DNA of 32,589 bases, from positions 1,438,662 through 1,471,250 of the forward strand of contig NZ_JQIU01000008.1 of NCBI RefSeq assembly GCF_002379365.1, in the 5' to 3' direction. Source of the DNA: Brachyspira sp. G79. GTDB taxonomy: Bacteria > Spirochaetota > Brachyspiria > Brachyspirales > Brachyspiraceae. The notes beneath the pieces were generated by a model, which was not told where the DNA came from, searched no databases, and saw only the letters and a list, made by a program, of their open reading frames with translations. Position 1 is the stretch's first letter, and each line of letters opens with the position of its first letter. Positions 24,201-30,337 of this stretch are shown piece by piece. Both the position numbers and the translations under genes were made by a program.

Positions 24201-24715
24201 ACTACTGCATCACCTACAAGTCTGTAGAATACAAATCTCTGCATTCTTTCAGATTTATTATATTCGCTTTCTGGAGCAACCAAAGGGTTTTTAGCATCAT
24301 ATCTGTAAAAAACAGCACTAGTTATACTATATCCCTGTGCTTTATTAGCTCCGTCTTTAGCATTATATTTTTTCTCTGCTGTTGCTGCATCTGAAACGGC
24401 CCACTGTGTACCGTCTTTAAAGAATGTATACACTGGAACATTTTTTCCGTCAAAACTTGCAGCAAATAAAAAGTCTAATATTTTATTACCGTCAAATTTA
24501 TAATCAATGGAGTTCCATTCTCCTACTTTAAACGGATCCTGATCTTCTGGAACATCTGATCCAGTTCCTACAGAGACATCCCCTGCAGGAGCTGTCTCTT
24601 CTGCTTCTGAAGAACTGCTCTTTCCATAATAATATCTAGGGTTAAAGAAGTGCCCTCCGCAGGACATCATAAACATCGATACTATTACCAAAAATAATAA
24701 ATAGCTCTTTTTCAT
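21278..24715 (-). CDS. Large modular envelope lipoprotein
   Basis: 1145 residues. The signal peptide has lipobox FMMSC (Cys19), then GGHFFNPRYYYGK and a Ser/Glu/Ala linker. Residues ~58-297 are an N-terminal domain shared with the two paralogues. Then follow four tandem ~190-residue modules at about 298-475, 499-690, 717-905 and 914-1120. Each has an A half (F-x-x-x-V-x-x-K-x-Y-x-x-R-D, L-x-x-Y-x-Y-x-F-S-x-D-G) and a B half (F-x-D-x-G/D-P-x-F-x-D/Y-R-V-R-G, S-Y-x-Y-x-F-x-x-D-G, YWGLR in modules 1 and 2). The halves look like small beta-barrels or sheets, and the repeats are diverged. AAGGAA lies 6 nt before the ATG. It follows the barrel-protein gene by 28 nt and is probably co-transcribed and exported to the outer membrane. 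No known family is recognised; adhesion or display is conjecture. Confidence 0.85.
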   Translation of the reverse strand: MKKSYLLFLVIVSMFMMSCGGHFFNPRYYYGKSSSSEAEETAPAGDVSVGTGSDVPEDQDPFKVGEWNSIDYKFDGNKILDFLFAASFDGKNVPVYTFFKDGTQWAVSDAATAEKKYNAKDGANKAQGYSITSAVFYRYDAKNPLVAPESEYNKSERMQRFVFYRLVGDAVVVPLNNYLIAVDTYSKLVFAYGKITKTGSTMGQSYPTAFEAVELHGDKRPFYEYDPIGFMAYDEAKDAMTLTLYREYQEEMAVDANAFFPKIHDSTRKVAGYEDKESAGLSPYYYVNVADIDPSTILDEFKGKTYAIRSGLNLYTYVFSSDGKQVTITKDHFYDGQTSKNTYTFTEVSGATSLKYGDITITGLDSYAKVRDSINNVDAELDYVDPGPEFIYRVRGKVFEAKDKSYSYKFTIDGKTIEYYENGKFVRYYAFVQQDASDRAIYKEERSGSFAYWGLRIADDGNTKDGVLYWSSGAGDTPGLTSSSGVSSSPGYLNVDESVIDFFTDEVANKVYAFRDYDGTPGDGRSLTTFEYRFSGDGNTITYTEESAKKDPISLTYTLVKDNGKSAVYSLDGVEYTFTLESAGEDLWKNDEPAAELGFRDKGPYFLDVVVNTTYYSMDGSYKYAFDGSGNLTYTYPSGKTATYTIDKYGSSQADYSKAAYIEDGALIFKYWALRLGANGTMVQMSTGALADANHILNSAAYGYDAYITGRDGQSVDRFMEVVADVTYRMRDKENIVLMNYYTFSKAGNYITHVVTNTQTGKETSSNMYYNYTAIDKQFNGQYEQMTPKQNKTFTIKNSDEELYMDNVIVGYKNYDDSSFEFMSRLAGKTYTTDDGTKKYVFSANGDYFDFYVNGQKQNSDPYKYLEHNGDTGYYDNNKLDGIDFEITLSDYNGIKDGQITEGSITAHVYVAPKFTDNVKSKTYKFRDYSEYDTSSPLPEGYKPTGKSLILYSYSFDAEGDTLTYKEETWRGNTVTIVYTLKEESESMGTYTSQSNGDIKVSVQGSPDILYKLDGSVSTKVGETTFNDYDPLFPDRVRGARFVKDDVSYEFNDDGSEFTLKYGTGGLFNPVKTYNYKLARYDDSPDQNYTAVYECLNPNGAFKYGRVVLREDNNLIKTSTVLGLIDGLGTGESDAGLGYDANRSN
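21356..23824 (-). repeat. Four tandem ~190-residue coding modules
   Basis: The part of the large lipoprotein gene encoding modules 1-4 (residues 298-1120). Repeats are recognisable at protein level by recurring DG-turn and RD/RVRG motifs, but are diverged in DNA. Confidence 0.7.
24014..24238 (-). repeat. Near-identical block shared with the broken paralogue (copy 2)
   Basis: Counterpart of 20493-20717, about 98% identical by eye, at the same position in the N-terminal domain, with a direct offset of 3521 bp. Confidence 0.8.
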
Positions 24716-24743
24716 ACCATTTCCTTAATTATTTTTATTAAAA

Positions 24744-25568
24744 TTATCCTTTAAATGCCAAACCTAATGTTATACCAAAGTCTAATGAGTTTATATAATA
24801 AGATTTCAAAGGTGTTGTAGGATCAAATGCAGGTTTTTCTAATTTTTCCAAACCAGAATTCATTAAACTCAATAAACTGTCTGGCATAGTAATATATTTT
24901 GGAGAATATACATTAAATCTCGTATAAGCACCCAATATAACTTCAACTCTGTCATTTACAGGCTGATTATATTCTATCATAAATTTTATACTAAACATTA
25001 CAGGATTCATATTTTTGATCATAAAATCAGTTACTATTATCTCTCCTATTTCAGGGAAACCAGGAATATCACTGTCAAAATAAGCCAAATATTCTGGAGA
25101 TGTATCTGCTATCAATTTACCACCTATATGTAGTCCTAATGCCAATCTGCTATTTAAGAAATAAGCTTTAGTACCAACCCCAAAACTTATTACAGGTGTA
25201 TAAGAAACATTTATATAAGCATTTGCTGTTACTCCATCTATAGTATTACCTGATATCTGACCTGCAAATCCGCTTCCTACACCTAAAGAACCAAATACGC
25301 TCATACCGCTGAATTTAGCAGGATCTAATCCGTTAAACCATTTTTCAGAACCAAATAAATAACCAAGTTCAGCCTCTCCGTCTATAGTGTATCCTACAGA
25401 ACCTTTCATATATGAAGCACCTATCTGATCCAAATCTGACTGACTTATTGAAGGCATTGTAGCAGAGCCGTTAAAGTTAGCCTTTAATGCCCATATAAAA
25501 CCTTCATCAAAACCATACGCCGCTGAAAAACTTGCTGCCATAAAAATGTAAATAAATATTTTTTTCAT
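24744..25568 (-). CDS. Outer-membrane beta-barrel protein (predicted)
   Basis: 274 residues. A signal peptide MKKIFIYIFMAASFSAAYGF without lipobox precedes alternating hydrophobic/polar strands rich in Gly and aromatic residues (SVGYTIDGEAELGYLFG, NAYINVSYTPVISFGVGTKAYF, ALGLHIGGKLIA, VEVILGAYTRFNVYSP). The end, LDFGITLGLAFKG, is strand-like, as in barrels recognised by BamA, although it does not finish on a canonical terminal Phe. GGGAG precedes the ATG. It is the first gene of the envelope array and sits 28 nt upstream of the large lipoprotein, suggesting that the two act together at the outer membrane. A specific family was not recognised. Confidence 0.72.
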   Translation of the reverse strand: MKKIFIYIFMAASFSAAYGFDEGFIWALKANFNGSATMPSISQSDLDQIGASYMKGSVGYTIDGEAELGYLFGSEKWFNGLDPAKFSGMSVFGSLGVGSGFAGQISGNTIDGVTANAYINVSYTPVISFGVGTKAYFLNSRLALGLHIGGKLIADTSPEYLAYFDSDIPGFPEIGEIIVTDFMIKNMNPVMFSIKFMIEYNQPVNDRVEVILGAYTRFNVYSPKYITMPDSLLSLMNSGLEKLEKPAFDPTTPLKSYYINSLDFGITLGLAFKG

Positions 25569-25600
25569 AGTAATTTTCTCCCACTAATAAAAATCGACAA

Positions 25601-25606
25601 ATTATA
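25601..25606 (-). promoter_or_regulatory. -10 element of the barrel-lipoprotein operon
   Basis: Perfect TATAAT on the minus strand, 32 nt before the ATG at 25568. No recognisable -35 at 15-18 nt. The 252-nt gap up to 25820 holds no other clear signal; a CTCGA...TCGAG pair near 25736-25790 is weak. Confidence 0.4.
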
Positions 25607-25820
25607 AAAAATGTTTATACTTACATTCTACTATTTTATTTTTTCTAAGTAAATACTATTTTTACATAAATTTACAGCAAATTTATAATTATGTTTATTG
25701 ATATATATAGAAATCATACATTTTGTACAAATATACTCGACATTTTTATTATTGTGTATTGTTTTTTATAGACATTTTCGAGATAATGTTTATTTTATTA
25801 TAGTTAATTCATACTATCTT

Positions 25821-26822
25821 TTATGGAAGTATATTTTTTATATTATCCCTATACTCTTTAATTGTTTTGTAAGGAGTTTTTAATTGAAAGTTAACTATAT
25901 TGCTGTACCAATTAAAATAATCAAATCTATTTACTTCAGACATTATAGAATGTTTATCATCACTGACATCATATTTAGGAAACATCATACCAATAGTTTG
26001 GATAATATAATAAGCAAACATATTTTTTATTGTTTCACAGTCAGCATTAGACTGCAGAAATGTATATGTACTTATAACAGCTATAGATTTACAAGGCTTT
26101 ATATTATTATTTTCAAGTACGAGCCTGTCTACAAAACCTCCGTCTGCAATAGACTTTGCACTCATTGATAAATAATTAGCAGTTAATGGCATATTTACTA
26201 CTACTATAGAAGAATCTTTAAACTCTCCTGCAATTATTCTCCAATATAATGCAGTATAAATCATAAACTTGCTACCATCTAATAACTGATTTCTATTTTT
26301 TACAGGTGTATTCCAAACATTAAGTATACTTTCTACATATGAGGGTGCTATATTTTTAGCTATTATATCTAAAGGAACGGCGTATTCATATCCAAATAAT
26401 TTTTTTATATTAGCCCTAGTTTCATTGGAAAGCGAGTATAATATATAATGTTGAAGTTTTTTATTATCAATATTTTTTATATCTATAAAATCTCTTTTAA
26501 ATATATGAGCATTATCATTTATAATTCTTCTATTGGCTATATAAAAATCGTCATATTCCATACCATTTTTAAGATTATATTTTATTTTATATCCTAAAAT
26601 ATCATAAGTAAGTTTTGAAAGATCATCATCAAAAATATCAAGGAAATCACTTGGAGAAAATGCATTTATTGCTGCGTCTTCTATATAAGTAATATTCACA
26701 GTATAAGTTTTTTCTTTATTAAGCGGTTCTGTACTATTTTTACATGATAAAAAGAGCAATAAGAACAAAAATATAAAAAACAAGTATTTAATATTAAATG
26801 TATTATTATTGAGGTATTTCAC
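25821..26822 (-). CDS. Lipoprotein of unknown function, possible degenerate metallopeptidase
   Basis: 333 residues from a GTG that overlaps the end of the LptA-like gene by 17 nt, so translation is probably coupled. Residues 1-27 form a long signal peptide ending LFLSC (lipobox). The body is mixed alpha/beta. Near residues 268-295, FAYYIIQTIGMMFPKYD...HSIMSE resembles the HExxHxxGxxxH...IM segment of zinc metallopeptidases (archaemetzincin/metzincin style) with the catalytic His and Glu replaced. This is a visual resemblance only. Operon position behind kdsC-lptC-lptA hints at an envelope role. Confidence 0.7.
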   Translation of the reverse strand: MKYLNNNTFNIKYLFFIFLFLLLFLSCKNSTEPLNKEKTYTVNITYIEDAAINAFSPSDFLDIFDDDLSKLTYDILGYKIKYNLKNGMEYDDFYIANRRIINDNAHIFKRDFIDIKNIDNKKLQHYILYSLSNETRANIKKLFGYEYAVPLDIIAKNIAPSYVESILNVWNTPVKNRNQLLDGSKFMIYTALYWRIIAGEFKDSSIVVVNMPLTANYLSMSAKSIADGGFVDRLVLENNNIKPCKSIAVISTYTFLQSNADCETIKNMFAYYIIQTIGMMFPKYDVSDDKHSIMSEVNRFDYFNWYSNIVNFQLKTPYKTIKEYRDNIKNILP

Positions 26823-28149
26823 CGCTCACACCCATAGCCTCAACTTTTTGAGTATCTATATAATATTTTATCTCTCTTGCCCTTACAACACTTTCTTTTT
26901 GTTTCAAGTACGGATTTTCCCCCCAAAGTCTTAAATATTTTTGCTTATCAAAGTAAGTAGCCCAAGCACTTTGAGAGTTCATATCTTTGCCTTCTACATA
27001 TACATTTCCATTAGCACGCAGTTTTTCTTCATCATTAAACATCTGCATAGTAACTGATGTAATTTTGATACTTCTATTTTCAACATATGCCTTAGGACTG
27101 CCGCTTACTGTTGCAACCTTAGTATCAGGATCTAAATGCAGCAAATCCCCTTCCAATGATAAATTGGCATCGTAATCAACCATCACAACATCATTATGAA
27201 ATATAACATCTTTAAACTCAGCATCCTTTTTATACTCTATCCACTCTCCAAAAGCTATAATTCCCCTATCTGGAATTCTTACAGAAGGCTCTTCATACAT
27301 ATACACATGCTCATTATCTATTTCATATTCAATATAGCCGCCTTTAAGTATCATGTTCTCTTCATAGAAAAATGCAGTAACATTACCATATGCATATAAA
27401 GTACGTGTGTTATTATCTTTTCCGCCATACTCATTCAAAAATAATCTATCTGCTACTATAATGTTATAATTACTAATATTACCCTTTTTTTTATTTGTTT
27501 CTGATGTATTTATGTAATTATTAGTTTGAAGGACATATATTTTTCCTCTGCCCATAACATTAGCTGTAGCAGTTTTGGCATTATATTCTAATATTTCACC
27601 CTCAAGCCTATCAGCCCCTTGATAAAGTCTAGGATTTCCAGTTAATACAGCTGTTTCTTTATCCATATCATAAACCAAATTATCAGCATAACCATCTGTT
27701 TTTCTTTTGCTTTCTCTGTCAATGTGTGTCAAATGAACATTGCTTATAGCTTTGGCAATAGGGGTATTAAAATCACGCTCCATAAAAGAACTTCTTATTG
27801 TCATATTGTTTGTAGGCGATTTTAATATAGGGTTATTTCTTACATATGCATATCTTGTTTTACCATTATAGCTTGCATATCCGCCTGTTATTGTAGAGCC
27901 ATTTGTTTTACTCAAAAGTCTAACGCTGCCGCTAAATGTTGCTAATTCTGTTTCCTGATAAAATGTCATAACATAACTTGTAATAATAGCTGATGAATCT
28001 TCCATTTTAGCATTGCCTGTATATTGGAAGACTTTTGTTTTATTATTAAATGTAAACTTATCAGCACTTCTTCTTGACTGAGCATTTAAATATAACACTG
28101 ATAAAAACAGTATAAAAATAGTAAAAACAAGTCTATTTCTCTTCAGCAA
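26806..28149 (-). CDS. lptA: LptA/OstA-family LPS-transport protein (long form)
   Basis: 447 residues from a TTG start, well supported by AGGAG 6 nt upstream. The signal peptide ends LYLNAQ. The rest is a run of OstA/LptA beta-jellyroll repeats: short strands with V-x-x-x-G-N/S-x-x-x-x-x-x turns (YTGNAKMED, FSGSVRLLS, LTGNPRLYQGADRL, ANVMGRGKIYV, AYGNVTAFFYEENMILKG, VSGSPKAYVENRSI, ANGNVYVEG). LptA forms the periplasmic bridge carrying LPS/LOS from the inner-membrane LptBFGC complex to LptD. It is more than twice the length of E. coli LptA (185), so it may span more of the periplasm alone. It overlaps lptC by 17 nt. Confidence 0.82.
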   Translation of the reverse strand: MLKRNRLVFTIFILFLSVLYLNAQSRRSADKFTFNNKTKVFQYTGNAKMEDSSAIITSYVMTFYQETELATFSGSVRLLSKTNGSTITGGYASYNGKTRYAYVRNNPILKSPTNNMTIRSSFMERDFNTPIAKAISNVHLTHIDRESKRKTDGYADNLVYDMDKETAVLTGNPRLYQGADRLEGEILEYNAKTATANVMGRGKIYVLQTNNYINTSETNKKKGNISNYNIIVADRLFLNEYGGKDNNTRTLYAYGNVTAFFYEENMILKGGYIEYEIDNEHVYMYEEPSVRIPDRGIIAFGEWIEYKKDAEFKDVIFHNDVVMVDYDANLSLEGDLLHLDPDTKVATVSGSPKAYVENRSIKITSVTMQMFNDEEKLRANGNVYVEGKDMNSQSAWATYFDKQKYLRLWGENPYLKQKESVVRAREIKYYIDTQKVEAMGVSGEIPQ

Positions 28150-28705
28150 CAGGTACTCCTATAGCATCGCCTTCATCAACTTCATTATATATAGTAATAT
28201 GTTCAAGACCCATATCCGCTTCCATACTGCTTCCCGTAAGCCAGCTTCCATCTTCCTGTTCCACACGTATAGGAACTGGACTTTTAACTTTCTGTGTATT
28301 GTTATCCCACTGTAAATATTCTGTATAAAGTGTTGTATTATTTGAAGATTTGGCAATAACATTAGTATATATTTCTGTATATAATGTATCTTGATTTACT
28401 TTTACAAACTCACCTGATATACTTGCAGCTACTGTATTATTAGAATCGTATGTATATGTTCTGCTTTCATAAAGCTCTATAAGCTTTTTCTTATTGTAAA
28501 ATTTAGCATTAGTGGCAAAAGAATCGAGCTGCTTAAAATTCGTATCATAATTTTCTCTTCTAAAACCATAAAACTCCATATCAGGAGGCGGAACAAAATT
28601 ATCTTTCTGTTCAAATTCTTTACCAAGATCTTTAAAATTTGTGCAGGAAACACATAGAAATAGTAATAATATTAAAATAATACTAAAACTGTTTAATAAC
28701 TTCAT
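28133..28705 (-). CDS. lptC: LptC-like lipoprotein, LPS export
   Basis: 190 residues. The signal peptide ends LFLCVSC, so it is a predicted lipoprotein rather than the usual bitopic LptC. The body has the LptC-type strand series (TNAKFYNKKKLIELYES, AASISGEFVKVNQDTLYT, TTLYTEYLQWDNNTQKVKSPVPI, WLTGSSMEADMGLEHI), where the L-x-W-D/N-x-x-x-x-x-v-x-S motif is characteristic. LptC accepts LPS from LptFG and passes it to LptA. It overlaps kdsC by 23 nt and lptA by 17 nt, the order seen in many Gram-negatives. lptB is not in view. Confidence 0.78.
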   Translation of the reverse strand: MKLLNSFSIILILLLFLCVSCTNFKDLGKEFEQKDNFVPPPDMEFYGFRRENYDTNFKQLDSFATNAKFYNKKKLIELYESRTYTYDSNNTVAASISGEFVKVNQDTLYTEIYTNVIAKSSNNTTLYTEYLQWDNNTQKVKSPVPIRVEQEDGSWLTGSSMEADMGLEHITIYNEVDEGDAIGVPVAEEK

Positions 28706-29234
28706 TATAAATACCTTTAGCTTTGAGAATCATATCTATAACAACTCTCACAGCACCATATCCGCCTCTTTTATTTATGATTATATTTGCTGCCTTTTTG
28801 GCTTCATTTACAGCATCTTTTGGAGCAAATGAAATACCTACATATTTCATAACCTTAATATCTATTAAATCATCACCTATATATGCTGCCTCTTCTATTT
28901 TTAAACCATATTTCTCAATTAAAGTTAAAATAACAGGCATTTTCTCTTCTTTCCCAAGTATCAAATCTTCAAAACCATGACGGCTAAACTTATCAAATCT
29001 AGCCTTTATGGCATTAGAGCTGCTCCCAGAAATAATAGCTATTTTTATACCAGACTTTAATGCCATCACTATCCCCATTCCGTCTTGAGTATGAAAAAAT
29101 TTACTTTCTACACCGTTATCATCAAATATAAGTTTTCCATCAGTCATAACACCATCTATATCTGAAACTAGAAGTTTTATTTTTTTTAGCTTTTTAATAT
29201 TAAATAAATATGATATATAATCTTTGAACGTCAT
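28683..29234 (-). CDS. kdsC: KDO-8-phosphate phosphatase (HAD family)
   Basis: 183 residues, standard for KdsC, which removes phosphate from 3-deoxy-D-manno-octulosonate 8-phosphate in KDO synthesis. HAD motif I is DIDGVMTDG (Asp25, Asp27). HTQDGMGI, motif II ISGSSS, the KARFDK region and motif IV YIGDDLIDIKVM follow, then SFAPKDAV and GGYGAVRVVIDMIL near the end, all as in KdsC. No Shine-Dalgarno is seen before the ATG. It begins 40 nt after tRNA-Arg with no terminator visible between, so the tRNA promoter may drive it. Confidence 0.9.
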   Translation of the reverse strand: MTFKDYISYLFNIKKLKKIKLLVSDIDGVMTDGKLIFDDNGVESKFFHTQDGMGIVMALKSGIKIAIISGSSSNAIKARFDKFSRHGFEDLILGKEEKMPVILTLIEKYGLKIEEAAYIGDDLIDIKVMKYVGISFAPKDAVNEAKKAANIIINKRGGYGAVRVVIDMILKAKGIYNEVIKQF

Positions 29235-29274
29235 TTTAGAAAATCTTTTTAATTAAGAGTTAGGATAAACAATT

Positions 29275-29347
29275 TGGGGCTTACAGGACTCGAACCTGCC
29301 CACACGGTTTAGGAAACCATTGCTCTATCCTGATGAGCTAAAGCCCC
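29275..29347 (-). tRNA. tRNA-Arg (CCT)
   Basis: 73 nt. GGGGCTT/AAGCCCC acceptor, GCTC/GAGC D-stem, anticodon stem ATGGT/ACCGT with loop TTCCTAA (anticodon CCT), T-arm GCAGG-TTCGAGT-CCTGT, discriminator A. CCA is not encoded. It reads AGG. Confidence 0.96.
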
Positions 29348-29380
29348 CTACAATAAAGAAGCTGTTCGTACTAATAAAAT

Positions 29381-29463
29381 CGGAGAGTGTGGGACTCGAA
29401 CCCACATGGGTGTTAGCCCGGCGGTTTTCAAGACCGCTGCTCTACCAATTGAACGAACTCTCC
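29381..29463 (-). tRNA. tRNA-Ser (TGA)
   Basis: 83 nt. GGAGAGT/ACTCTCC acceptor, anticodon stem GCGGT/ACCGC with loop CTTGAAA (anticodon TGA), T-arm GTGGG-TTCGAGT-CCCAC, discriminator G. The class II variable arm is 15 nt with a short GGG/CCC stem. The D-arm (GTTC-AATTGGTA-GAGC) looks like that of ordinary class I tRNAs. CCA is not encoded. It reads UCA. Confidence 0.93.
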
Positions 29464-29480
29464 AAATAAATATGCTATAT

Positions 29481-29508
29481 ATTATAACATATATAAAATT
29501 TATTTCAA
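29481..29508 (-). promoter_or_regulatory. Promoter of the tRNA-Ser/tRNA-Arg unit
   Basis: Minus strand TTGAAA (29508-29503), 16-nt spacer, TATAAT (29486-29481). The start is expected near 29474, some 11 nt before tRNA-Ser. Confidence 0.8.
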
Positions 29509-29526
29509 GTCTTTTTATAATTAAAA

Positions 29527-30270
29527 TCATTTAAAAAAGGCACGTCTGAAATAAAGTCCATGTGCTGGGGCTGTTACAAAGGCTTCTGTTCTGTTTTCAC
29601 TTTTTAATATATCTTCTACAAAATTTATAGGCATTTTTTTCTTCTGACCTTCTACCAAAGTTCCTACTATAATTCTTACCATATTGTGTAAAAATGCATT
29701 GCCTCTAATAATAAAATATATAGTATCTCCTTTTCTTACCGCTTTCACTTTTTCTAAATATCTAAACTTACTATCATTTTCATCTTCTGTAGAACAAAAT
29801 GATGTGAAATTATGCTCGCCTATCAAATATTTGGCATATTCATTAATAAGTTTTTCATCTATAATATTTTTTCTGTAAAACCAAGCATACCTCTCATAAA
29901 ATGGAAAAGATGTACTGCTATTATGAACTATATATAAATACTCTCTAAATGTTGCAGAAGCTCTAGCATTAAAATTATCGTCCATTTCTTCAGCTTTTAC
30001 TATTCTTACATCTCTGTCCAAACATGAATTCAAAGCTATATGTACTTTATTAATAGGTACAAGCATTTTAGGAACTCTAAAATTAGCAACCTGACCTAAA
30101 GCATGAACACCAGCATCAGTTCTCCCGCAGCCGTATATTGTAATTTTTTCTCCATATATTTTTTGAACAGCTTTATATATCTCTCCCTGAACTGTTCTCA
30201 AATTCGGTTGTATCTGCCAACCGTAAAAATCTGTACCATCATATTGTATTGTTATCTTTATATTATTCAT
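29527..30270 (-). CDS. truA: tRNA pseudouridine synthase A
   Basis: 247 residues from the ATG at 30270; a TTG at 30279 would add three residues and is less likely. TruA makes pseudouridine at tRNA positions 38-40. Visible motifs are YDGTDFYGWQIQP (10-22), the catalytic GCGRTDAGVHA (Asp52), LNSCLDRDVRI, FNARASATFREYLY, HNFTSFCS and the C-terminal GNAFLHNMVRIIVGTLVEG. Length is normal. It lies between an upstream terminator and the tRNA promoter, so with no visible promoter of its own it may depend on read-through. Confidence 0.95.
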   Translation of the reverse strand: MNNIKITIQYDGTDFYGWQIQPNLRTVQGEIYKAVQKIYGEKITIYGCGRTDAGVHALGQVANFRVPKMLVPINKVHIALNSCLDRDVRIVKAEEMDDNFNARASATFREYLYIVHNSSTSFPFYERYAWFYRKNIIDEKLINEYAKYLIGEHNFTSFCSTEDENDSKFRYLEKVKAVRKGDTIYFIIRGNAFLHNMVRIIVGTLVEGQKKKMPINFVEDILKSENRTEAFVTAPAHGLYFRRAFFK

Positions 30271-30283
30271 AAATATCAAAATA

Positions 30284-30314
30284 AAAAGCCCATATAATAT
30301 TTATACAGGCTTTT
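30284..30314 (-). terminator. Terminator of the substrate-binding lipoprotein gene
   Basis: AAAAGCC (30284-30290)/GGCTTTT (30308-30314) with inner TATAA/TTATA; a T run follows on the minus strand. It ends 13 nt before the truA ATG. Confidence 0.85.
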
Positions 30315-30337
30315 TTATATAAAAATTAAATATTTTA

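Noticed and set aside
25698-26168. Plus-strand reading frames near and opposite the 25821 lipoprotein gene
   Set aside because: AT-rich composition, no start signals, antisense to a gene with clear signal peptide and operon context.
29348-29530. Minus-strand reading frame through tRNA-Ser
   Set aside because: It covers a clear tRNA gene and its promoter; no ribosome-binding site.
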